Shown in pieces: positions 7,247 through 13,372 of a stretch of DNA of 15,174 nt. The number at the start of each line of letters is the position of its first letter. Within the stretch, counting starts at the first letter, position 1. This stretch comes from Spirochaetaceae bacterium (GTDB lineage: Bacteria; Spirochaetota; Spirochaetia; DSM-27196; SKKC01): the NCBI GenBank assembly GCA_003554375.1, contig PWGF01000386.1:1-15174 (forward strand). The letters are read 5' to 3'. The notes beneath the pieces are model-generated. The model searched no databases, was not told the origin of the DNA, and worked only from the letters and a program-made list of their open reading frames with translations. Made by a program: the position numbers and the translations under genes.

Positions 7247-7278
7247 GTGAGCTCCGTACCAATGGCGTGACCGTCACG
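7247..7278. repeat. Direct repeat, copy B, downstream of pcm
   Basis: This second copy is offset exactly 75 bases from copy A, hence in the same reading frame; read in the pcm frame it gives VSSVPMA and a TGA. The palindrome at its end is improved: gcgtgac-c-gtcacgc (7265-7279), a perfect 7-bp inverted repeat with one central base. The 43 bases between the copies do not resemble the 43 bases before copy A. Confidence 0.85.
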
Positions 7279-7307
7279 CATATCTGCCCGCGCCGCCGCG
7301 GCCCATC

Positions 7308-8273
7308 CTACAGAGTCGATCCCGGGGCCGGATGAAGGCCCGATCTCTCGCCTGCCAGGTAGCGGCAGGCGCTCACCGCCGTAGCACGTTTCAAAGCACT
7401 CACGCTCTGCTCCGACGCCCATGCACAGTGATCGGTCATGACGACCCGCTTATGCCGCGTCAGGGGCTCGACGTCATCGGGAGGCTCCTGTTCGAAGCTG
7501 TCAGCGGCAAAACCCGCCAGATCTCCTCGATCCAGTGCGTCTATCACCGCCTCGGTATCTACCAGTCCGCCACGAGACGTGTTGATCAGGAAGGCCCCGC
7601 TCTTCATCCGTCCGAGCGCCTGAGCGTCGATTATGCGCGCCGTTTTCTCAGTAAGGGGAAGATGAAGCGTGACGACGTCCGAGACGCTCAAGAGATCGGC
7701 AAGAGCAAGCGGCTCCCCTCCGCTGTCGCGAATCAGTTGAGGGCCGAGCAACGGATCGGAAACGACGATGCGCTTCGGTGCGAAGCCGGTAAGCCGCTTG
7801 GCTACCGCCTTCCCGATTCGCCCGAAGCCGATGATTCCGACGGTTCTGCCGCCAATACGGCGCAGCCGCTCGGGCGGTTCCACATTCCACCCGCCGTTGC
7901 GAACCGCACGATCTCGATCTACGATCCCCCGCGTACAGGCCATAATCAGCGCAAGCGCGTGATCGGCAACCTCCTCCGTGCTCACACCCGGCTGAACGAG
8001 AACTGTAACGCCCTGTTGGCGAGCCGCGCCAATATCCACTGAGTCAGCCCCTACGCCGTAGCGCGACACAACCTTGAGGCTCGGCATCTGAGCTAGGAGC
8101 TCCGCCGTCACCGGCGTCAGGTTGACCAGCAGCCCGGAGAGGTCGCCGAGCATCTCGCGGCTTCGCTCCGCTGCGTCAGCCGGAATCTCGACAGGCTCAA
8201 ACCCCGCCTCCTTGATGACATCCAGTTCCACCGTGTGATCCAGAAAGCGTTCTTCCAGAATTCCGATCTTCAT
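7308..8273 (-). CDS. D-isomer specific 2-hydroxyacid dehydrogenase
   Basis: This 321-residue NAD-dependent oxidoreductase interconverts a D-2-hydroxyacid and its 2-oxoacid. The Rossmann motif GFGRIG is at 149-154 with Asp173 after the next strand, favouring NAD over NADP. The catalytic trio is Arg234 (NTSRGGLVD), Glu263 (SFEQEPP) and His282 (TDHCAWAS). The segment LKVVSRYGVGADSVDIGAA is typical of the phosphoglycerate dehydrogenase/CtBP-like branch. The length, about 320, excludes the longer SerA forms with a regulatory ACT domain. The substrate is not clear: glyoxylate or hydroxypyruvate reductase, or 3-phosphoglycerate dehydrogenase, are options. Its ATG overlaps the aldo/keto reductase stop (ATGA), so the two are translationally coupled and probably act in one carbohydrate or organic-acid pathway. 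An agga motif lies about 5 bases before the start. Confidence 0.93.
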   Translation of the reverse strand: MKIGILEERFLDHTVELDVIKEAGFEPVEIPADAAERSREMLGDLSGLLVNLTPVTAELLAQMPSLKVVSRYGVGADSVDIGAARQQGVTVLVQPGVSTEEVADHALALIMACTRGIVDRDRAVRNGGWNVEPPERLRRIGGRTVGIIGFGRIGKAVAKRLTGFAPKRIVVSDPLLGPQLIRDSGGEPLALADLLSVSDVVTLHLPLTEKTARIIDAQALGRMKSGAFLINTSRGGLVDTEAVIDALDRGDLAGFAADSFEQEPPDDVEPLTRHKRVVMTDHCAWASEQSVSALKRATAVSACRYLAGERSGLHPAPGSTL

Positions 8274-9232
8274 TGTTCCTGCTCCCGTGCTTCCTCGATT
8301 GCTTCCGAAGCTCGGTCCAGACGCTCCCGTTCCTCCGGCGACAGCACCAGCTCGCCGGCTAGAGCGTTCGACGATACTTGATCCACCGACTTGGCTCCGA
8401 TCAGCGCGCTGGTTATCCCCGGACTATCGGCTGCCCACGCCGCGGCAACATGACCCGGCTCCGCCCCATGAACCCGCGCGATCGCCCGCACCTCCCTGAG
8501 TACCCGAGCGACTGCATCACGCACTTGCTCCGCGAAGTAGGGGTAGAAATTGTGGCGATGATCCCCTTCCGGCAACGAGGGGCGGTCGCCGAACTTGCCC
8601 GTCAACACTCCTCCGCCAAGCGCTCCATAGCAGAGTACGCCGATCTCGTGCTCACGGCAGAAGTCCAGGGTGCCGTCTTCCTCGATCGCGCGGCCCAGGA
8701 GGGAATAGTAGGGCTGGAAGCTCTCGATTCGTCCGAGGCTCGAGGTCTGTTCCAGCTGAACCTGATCGAAATTCGACACACCTAGGTGCCGCACTTTCCC
8801 CTCGTCACGAATCCGCAGCAGCGTCTCCATTGTCTGTTCCAACGGAGTATCGGGGTCAGGCCAGTGAATCTGGTACAGATCGATCGCCTCGACCTTGAGA
8901 CGACGGAGGCTGCCCTCGATTTCCGTACGAATCGACTGCGGCTCCAGGCAACGGCGAATTCGCTTGCCCTTCCGGACAATGCCAACCTTCGTGGCAAGAA
9001 GGACCGAGTCGCGCAGCCCGTTGAGCGCTCTTCCCACCAGCTCTTCGGCTCGGCCGTCTCCGTAAGCAGGAGCCGTATCGATCAAGTTCACTCCGGAGTC
9101 GATCGCAGCCCGGACAGTGTCGATTGCCGCATCCTCGCCGACCGGCCCGTAGAAGTCTCCCCCTAGGCCCCAGGTCCCCAGGCCGATTTTCGATACGCGT
9201 AGACCGCTTCTGCCCAGTGCCCTGTGTTCCAT
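8270..9232 (-). CDS. Aldo/keto reductase
   Basis: This 320-residue TIM-barrel oxidoreductase reduces aldehydes or ketones with NADPH (or the reverse with sugars). The catalytic tetrad is intact: Asp52 and Tyr57 (NLIDTAPAYGDG), Lys82 (LLATKVGI) and His123 (LYQIHWPDP). The N-terminal MEHRALGRSGLRVSKIGLGT is the usual opening of this family. The ATG at 9232 is chosen because of that opening and because ggaggt stands 9 bases ahead; a longer GTG start overlapping the upstream stop is less likely. It lies 65 bases downstream of the HtpX-like gene and overlaps the hydroxyacid dehydrogenase by 4 bases. An acidic C-terminal tail rich in Glu/Arg ends the protein. The substrate is unknown; pairing with a dehydrogenase suggests sugar or sugar-acid metabolism. 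Confidence 0.94.
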   Translation of the reverse strand: MEHRALGRSGLRVSKIGLGTWGLGGDFYGPVGEDAAIDTVRAAIDSGVNLIDTAPAYGDGRAEELVGRALNGLRDSVLLATKVGIVRKGKRIRRCLEPQSIRTEIEGSLRRLKVEAIDLYQIHWPDPDTPLEQTMETLLRIRDEGKVRHLGVSNFDQVQLEQTSSLGRIESFQPYYSLLGRAIEEDGTLDFCREHEIGVLCYGALGGGVLTGKFGDRPSLPEGDHRHNFYPYFAEQVRDAVARVLREVRAIARVHGAEPGHVAAAWAADSPGITSALIGAKSVDQVSSNALAGELVLSPEERERLDRASEAIEEAREQEQ

Positions 9233-9297
9233 CTCAGTCGTACCTCCATGCGCCCCGAATTCGTAGCGTGCCCGCGAGAAAAGCGCAAGCCCGCCTA

Positions 9298-10131
9298 TCA
9301 CCGCCGAAGCGCCATGAGCCGTCGAATACGTTCCGGTGTCGGCGGATGGGTGCGAAACAAGCGGGAAGGCTCTTCGGCAGGCACCGGCAGAAGAATGGAC
9401 ACCGCACGCCGTCTTGGGTAGTCAAGCCGGTAGAGGGCGGCAGCAAGCCCCTCCGGATCCCCGGTGAGCTCCGCCGCCGTCAAATCCGCGTTGTACTCCC
9501 TGGTCCGTGACAGCATGCTCTGAAGCGCCACCGCAACAAGAGGAGCCAGCATGAGGAGTATGATGAAGCTTATCGGGAAGCCGTACCCCGTGGCTAATAC
9601 CAAGGGCAACTGGACGAGAATGAGAAACCAGCCGACTCGCGACATGATCATCGTCATTTGGGTGACAAGCTCGCTGAAGGTGAAGAACGACAGATCGTTG
9701 TTCCGAATATGGCTGATCTCGTGCGCGAGAACTGCGGTGATCTCGCGAACTCCCAGCGCCTGCACCAGAGCCGACGTCAGAATCAGCGCCGAGTCGTTCC
9801 GGTTGCCCACAGTTGCCGCGTTCATAACGCGTGACGGTACGTAATAGACACGCGGCGGGTGCGGCAGCCCGGCACGGCCCGCCAGCTCCGACACAACACG
9901 GTAGAGCTCGGGTGCATTCCGAGAGGTAACCGGATACGCGTTGCGAAGCGTGGTCAGAGGCGAGGTACGCCCGAGCATGCTCCACGCCACGACCAGCATC
10001 AGAACGAAAAGCCCCGTCCCGATCGTCCCTACCAGGCTGCGTCCCAGCCATACCATCAGCCCCACAAGAGCCGCCGCGATCACGCCCGTCTGGAGATAGA
10101 GCACCGTCTTCTCTCTGGTGATGTGTTTCAT
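9298..10131 (-). CDS. htpX: HtpX-like membrane zinc metalloprotease (M48 family)
   Basis: This 277-residue inner-membrane endopeptidase belongs to the family that degrades misfolded membrane proteins. Two membrane segments near the N-terminus (about 10-30 and 33-52) are followed by the zinc motif HEISH (137-141, catalytic Glu138). Two more hydrophobic segments follow (about 166-182 and 186-205), and the third zinc ligand is Glu212 in TREYNADLTAAELTGD. The C-terminal THPPTPERIRRL is also typical of the family. The ATG at 10131 gives the expected length and N-terminus; the frame is open to 10584 but the extra 151 residues are Arg/Pro-rich and lie antisense to the HDAC gene. No clear Shine-Dalgarno precedes the start; a -10-like GATACT ends 9 bases before it, so the message may be leaderless. 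The aldo/keto reductase follows 65 bases later, perhaps in the same operon. Confidence 0.93.
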   Translation of the reverse strand: MKHITREKTVLYLQTGVIAAALVGLMVWLGRSLVGTIGTGLFVLMLVVAWSMLGRTSPLTTLRNAYPVTSRNAPELYRVVSELAGRAGLPHPPRVYYVPSRVMNAATVGNRNDSALILTSALVQALGVREITAVLAHEISHIRNNDLSFFTFSELVTQMTMIMSRVGWFLILVQLPLVLATGYGFPISFIILLMLAPLVAVALQSMLSRTREYNADLTAAELTGDPEGLAAALYRLDYPRRRAVSILLPVPAEEPSRLFRTHPPTPERIRRLMALRR

Positions 10132-10140
10132 CCGGCCCCA

Positions 10141-10146
10141 AGTATC
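10141..10146 (-). promoter_or_regulatory. -10-like hexamer of the htpX-like gene
   Basis: GATACT on the minus strand (4 of 6 to TATAAT) lies 9 bases before the ATG, in the same position as TATACT before sbcB. No convincing -35 box is visible (TTGCCC is 19 bases upstream). With no ribosome-binding site in between, a leaderless or very short-leader transcript is suggested. Confidence 0.35.
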
Positions 10147-10186
10147 GCACGATTCACGCGCCGTAGGGCAAGTAGCGGTGCGGGTC

Positions 10187-10215
10187 TTGTCGGGGGCCCC
10201 GCGAACCGGTAGATT
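10187..10215 (+). promoter_or_regulatory. Candidate promoter of the HDAC-family gene
   Basis: TTGTCG (10187-10192) and TAGATT (10210-10215) are spaced 17 bases apart, each 4 of 6 to consensus. The -10 ends 8 bases before the GTG start, so transcription would begin at or next to the start codon. It lies in the 92-base divergent gap shared with the htpX-like gene. Confidence 0.35.
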
Positions 10216-10223
10216 GTATCGCC

Positions 10224-11267
10224 GTGAGCGTACCTTTCTATTTCCATCCCGTCTGTCTGGAGCATCGACAGCCCGAGGGTCATCCGGAATGCCCCGAGCG
10301 ACTCGAAGAGGTAACCCGGTACCTGGCAGCTCACGCGATCGGCGCGGAGCTGGATCGGCGTGAGGCACCGCCCGCCGAGCGGAATCAGCTCGAGCGCGTT
10401 CATACCGTTGCTCACGTGGACGCGCTCCGCCGCAGTGAGGAGGCCGAGAGCACCCGGTTCGATGCTGACACCGCAGCCAACCATGCGACCTACCAGGCCG
10501 CCCGGCATGCCGCGGGCGCCGGGATCGCGGCAGTCGACGCAGTTCGACACGGGGCGCCCTCAGCATTCTGCGCCGTACGCCCACCCGGTCACCATGCCGA
10601 AAGCGATCGTCCGATGGGGTTCTGCTTCTTCAACAACGCCGCCATAGCCGCCGAGCACGCCCTCGCCGTAGGTTATACTCGCGTCCTGATCCTCGACTGG
10701 GACGTCCACCACGGAAACGGAACCATGCACCACTTCTACCGCCGGGATGAGGTACTGTATGTGAGCCTTCATCAGTCTCCGCTGTTCCCCGGCTCCGGCA
10801 GAATGGGGGAGACCGGCGCAGGGCCGGGTAGCGGGACAACCGTCAATATCCCTCTGGCCGCCGGACGATCCGACTCCGAGTATCTTTCCCTTCTCGATGA
10901 TGTGGTAGGGCCTATCGTTGTCGAGTGGTCACCGGATCTGTTTCTCGTCTCGGCCGGTTTCGATGCGCATTGGGACGACCCACTCGGAGGGATGGAGTTG
11001 AGCGCAGCCGGATTCGGCGCAATGGCCGCGTGGGTTCACGATTATGCCGAGCAAGTCGGTCTCGCGCCCGTCGTCTATACACTCGAAGGCGGCTATCATC
11101 CTCGCGCTCTTGCCGAGAGCATCTCCGCGGTGCTGGAAGTATGCGCAGGCCGGCGTGTCGACTGGGAGTCAAGCCTCGCCCCCCCTACCGAGTACGTACG
11201 GAATATCAGGAGCAAGCTCTCCGGTTACCTCGCGTCGCACTACCCGGACCTCTTCTCCCATCTTTGA
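10224..11267 (+). CDS. Histone deacetylase superfamily amidohydrolase
   Basis: This 347-residue zinc hydrolase is of the HDAC/acetoin-utilisation/acetylpolyamine amidohydrolase fold, which removes acyl groups from amines. The class II-style N-terminal motif HPECPERL is at 20-27. The active site includes His123-His124 (RPPGHHAE), the zinc ligands Asp160 and His162 (LDWDVHHGNG) and Asp247 (SAGFDAHWDDPLGGM), and the transition-state Tyr291 (EGGYHP). The start is a GTG at 10224, which gives a normal N-terminus; there is no Shine-Dalgarno sequence and the message may be leaderless. The gene precedes speD and speE on the same strand, which would suit a polyamine deacetylase. However, the DPLGG loop has Leu254 where the polyamine-specific HDAC10 has its gatekeeper Glu, so the substrate could equally be acetyl-lysine or another short-chain acyl amine. 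Confidence 0.93.
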   Translation: MSVPFYFHPVCLEHRQPEGHPECPERLEEVTRYLAAHAIGAELDRREAPPAERNQLERVHTVAHVDALRRSEEAESTRFDADTAANHATYQAARHAAGAGIAAVDAVRHGAPSAFCAVRPPGHHAESDRPMGFCFFNNAAIAAEHALAVGYTRVLILDWDVHHGNGTMHHFYRRDEVLYVSLHQSPLFPGSGRMGETGAGPGSGTTVNIPLAAGRSDSEYLSLLDDVVGPIVVEWSPDLFLVSAGFDAHWDDPLGGMELSAAGFGAMAAWVHDYAEQVGLAPVVYTLEGGYHPRALAESISAVLEVCAGRRVDWESSLAPPTEYVRNIRSKLSGYLASHYPDLFSHL

Positions 11268-11314
11268 CAGAACGACCGCAGAAACAGTATCCTCAGTACT
11301 CTCGGCCTTCTGAT

Positions 11315-11330
11315 CCCCCAACGAAGGGGG
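11315..11330 (+). other. Short stem-loop between the HDAC-family gene and speD
   Basis: ccccc (11315-11319) pairs with ggggg (11326-11330) around aacgaa, about 50 bases after the HDAC stop codon. No T run follows, so it is a weak or partial terminator at best. The rest of the 147-base gap (11268-11414) holds a -10-like TATAGG (11404-11409) but no other feature I recognise. Confidence 0.35.
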
Positions 11331-11414
11331 GCGGAGCATGCGACACAGGGACTCGTTTCAGCAATCGTGACAAGCGGCAAACAGAAGAGCGTAGTCGTGG
11401 TGCTATAGGCAACT

Positions 11415-12239
11415 ATGTGGAAGGACGGTAGCGCTTTGCTCGGACAAGTGAAGGGAGAGAAGGTGGAGCTCCAGGGGTTTAACAACCTCACAAAGAACCT
11501 GAGCTTCAATATCTACGACATTTGTTATGCGCGGTCTCGAGAGAGCCAGCTCGACTATCTGGAGTACATCGACGAAGAGTACAATGCCGAACGGCTCAAC
11601 CGGATTATCCGAGAGGTCACTCGCACTATCGGCGCTGAGCTACTCGACGTCTCTACCCAGGACTACGAGCCGCGAGGCGCCAGCGTTACCGCACTGATCG
11701 CCGAAGGGCCCGTTAATCGCCCGCAGGACAACGCCAACCCGGCTTCTCAGTCGGCTCCGACCAGCGTCGTGGGGCACCTGGACAAGAGTCACATCACCGC
11801 GCACACCTACCCCGAACACGACAGCAGCACCGGCATCGCCACATTCCGCGTAGATATCGACGTTAGCACGTGCGGGATGATCTCTCCACTTCGGGCCCTG
11901 CGCTTCCTTATCGATAGTTTCGACAGCGACGTAGTCCTCATCGACTATCGAGTACGAGGCTTCACCCGGGATTCCGAGGGCAAGAAGCACTTCATCGACC
12001 ATGACATCACCTCGATCCAGGACTACATATCCGATGAAGTGCTCGCCGAGTACGTTGCCTACGACATCAACGTCATCTCTGATAACATGTTCAACACCAA
12101 GATGCGCAAGAAGAGCCTAGACATATCGAATTACCTCTTCGGCCCGGAGGCGAAGGAGTTGGATGAAAACGAAAGATCCCGAGTGCAGGGGATGCTCCAG
12201 CGCGAAATCCAGGAGATTTTCGAGTGTCAGAACTTCTAG
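11415..12239 (+). CDS. speD: S-adenosylmethionine decarboxylase proenzyme
   Basis: The product is up to 274 residues and closely follows E. coli SpeD (264 residues), a pyruvoyl enzyme that decarboxylates S-adenosylmethionine to supply aminopropyl groups. The proenzyme cleaves itself within HLDKSHITAHTYPE at Lys124-Ser125; Ser125 becomes the pyruvoyl group. Other shared blocks are GFNNLTKNLSFNIYDICYA, VDIDVSTCGMISPLRALRFL and IDYRVRGFTRD. The start is uncertain. The ATG at 11415 has only a weak agg ahead. The GTG at 11463 has gggag 5 bases upstream and would begin MELQGFNNL, close to the E. coli N-terminus; a -10-like TATAGG at 11404-11409 would then give it a normal leader. The longest form is reported. 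The gene works with speE, 147 bases downstream on the same strand. Confidence 0.96.
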   Translation: MWKDGSALLGQVKGEKVELQGFNNLTKNLSFNIYDICYARSRESQLDYLEYIDEEYNAERLNRIIREVTRTIGAELLDVSTQDYEPRGASVTALIAEGPVNRPQDNANPASQSAPTSVVGHLDKSHITAHTYPEHDSSTGIATFRVDIDVSTCGMISPLRALRFLIDSFDSDVVLIDYRVRGFTRDSEGKKHFIDHDITSIQDYISDEVLAEYVAYDINVISDNMFNTKMRKKSLDISNYLFGPEAKELDENERSRVQGMLQREIQEIFECQNF

Positions 12240-12386
12240 CCCGGCCGACAGGGACACGGGCGGCACGTACCCAGCCTATGGGCACACGGCCGGCAGACAC
12301 CGCGGCGGCAGGCGCACCGCGCGTTCAGCGCGCCCTCCCCACCCGACTACCTGGAACGGCCGCTTTTCGGCACTTGGAGTAAGGAA
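12240..12386 (+). other. speD-speE spacer with nested inverted repeats
   Basis: ccggccg (12241-12247) can pair with cggccgg (12287-12293), enclosing a smaller ccca/tggg stem (12270-12282). Further on, gcgcg-ttcag-cgcgc forms a 5-bp stem. None is followed by a T run. The spacer ends with ggag (12376-12379), the speE ribosome-binding site 7 bases before its ATG. The structures could tune how much speE is made relative to speD, but this is only a possibility. Confidence 0.35.
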
Positions 12387-13301
12387 ATGGCGGACAAACG
12401 ACGGTTTGAAGAATGGCTTAACCCGAATCACGGCTTCTTCTACACCGTGAACAGGACGTTGCACGAAGGTGCCGGCGCGTATCAGAAGATCGAGCTCCTG
12501 GAGACGGACGAGATGGGCCGCGTGCTCCTCCTCGATGGCGCAACCCAGGTGAGTGAGCACAAGGAGTGGCAGTACCATGAGCCCATGGTCCACTTCCCAA
12601 TGCTTGCGCACCCCCGCCCGGAGCGGGTTCTCGTCATCGGCGGCGGGGACGGCGGCATTTTGCGCGAGGCGCTCCGCTACTCCACCGTCACCCATGTCGA
12701 TTACGTGGAGCTCGACCGGGAAGTGGTGGAGTTCTGCCGCGCCTACTTGCCGGATATCAACGGCGGCGCATTCGATGACAACCGCGTGAGCATACACTTC
12801 GAGGACGGCCGCGGCTTCGTGGAACGCTCATCCGAGCGCTACGACGTCTGCATTATGGATATGACCGATCCTTTCGGCCCCTCACGCATGCTGTACACCC
12901 GGGAGTTCTACCAGGCCGTACAAGCACGCCTCGACCCGGAGAACGGCCTCTTTGCTATGCACGCCGAGTCACCGGTGGCGCGTCCGGTAGCATTCGAGTG
13001 TATCCGCCGCACGCTCTCCCAGGCCTTTCCAGTGGTCCGCACCGCCTACGCCTACGTGCAGATGTACTCCACCCTCTGGGCATTCGCCGTCGCTTCCAAC
13101 GGTCCGGATATCCACGCGCTGCAGAAGGCATCGATCGAGGAGCGCATCTCGAACTACGGACTCACCGGGCTCAAGATGATCGACGGCGATACATGGCATG
13201 CCATGCTGACCGGTTATCCGTATATCCGGGAGCTCGCCCAACAGGAAGTCCCCATCATCACCGACGCCGCGCCCGACTTCCCGGATGCCCTTGGGGCGTG
13301 A
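12387..13301 (+). CDS. speE: Spermidine synthase (putrescine aminopropyltransferase)
   Basis: This 304-residue cytosolic enzyme transfers the aminopropyl group from decarboxylated S-adenosylmethionine to putrescine, giving spermidine and methylthioadenosine. The N-terminal beta domain (1-70) carries Gln33 (AYQKIELLET) and Tyr63-His64 (WQYHEPMVH). The Rossmann core has the nucleotide motif VLVIGGGDGGILRE (81-94), the acidic strand end YVELD, and the catalytic loop YDVCIMDMTDPFGPS with Asp158 and Asp161. The length is typical (E. coli 288). The ATG at 12387 is supported by ggag 7 bases before it. With SpeD it completes the route from putrescine to spermidine; no arginine or ornithine decarboxylase is in the window. 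Another acceptor, such as agmatine or spermidine, cannot be excluded from sequence. The last two codons and the stop form one arm of an inverted repeat shared with sbcB. Confidence 0.96.
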   Translation: MADKRRFEEWLNPNHGFFYTVNRTLHEGAGAYQKIELLETDEMGRVLLLDGATQVSEHKEWQYHEPMVHFPMLAHPRPERVLVIGGGDGGILREALRYSTVTHVDYVELDREVVEFCRAYLPDINGGAFDDNRVSIHFEDGRGFVERSSERYDVCIMDMTDPFGPSRMLYTREFYQAVQARLDPENGLFAMHAESPVARPVAFECIRRTLSQAFPVVRTAYAYVQMYSTLWAFAVASNGPDIHALQKASIEERISNYGLTGLKMIDGDTWHAMLTGYPYIRELAQQEVPIITDAAPDFPDALGA

Positions 13302-13372
13302 GGGACGGATTCTTGTTGGCCGCCCGTGACACGTCTCCAACCTCGTCTTAAGAATCTGTGCCTCACGCCCCA
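13292..13372. repeat. Large inverted repeat joining the 3' ends of speE and sbcB
   Basis: The arm 13292-13314 (23 bases, beginning tggggcgtgaggg) pairs with 13350-13372 around a 35-base loop. At RNA level there are 21 Watson-Crick pairs, one G-U and one mismatch. Both arms contain the sequence ggggcgtgagg, which encodes Gly-Ala-stop in each gene. The speE stop (13299-13301) and sbcB stop (13365-13363) are exact mirror images within the stem. No T run follows on either strand. It may act as a bidirectional terminator or 3'-end stabiliser for the two convergent messages. Confidence 0.88.

Noticed and set aside
7308..8042. Plus-strand open frames antisense to the hydroxyacid dehydrogenase
   Set aside because: These are shadow frames; the minus strand carries a complete dehydrogenase with all catalytic residues.
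9233..9301. GTG start of the aldo/keto reductase overlapping the htpX-like stop (GTGA)
   Set aside because: Overlap-coupled starts are plausible, but the ATG at 9232 has ggaggt and the canonical family N-terminus.
10132..10584. 151-residue N-terminal extension of the HtpX-like protease
   Set aside because: It is Arg/Pro-rich and fully antisense to the start of the HDAC-family gene; the ATG at 10131 gives the normal protein.
11268..12386. Both gaps flanking speD (from the ATG at 11415) are exactly 147 bases
   Set aside because: The two spacers share no sequence and the speD start may be at 11463, so the equality looks like coincidence.
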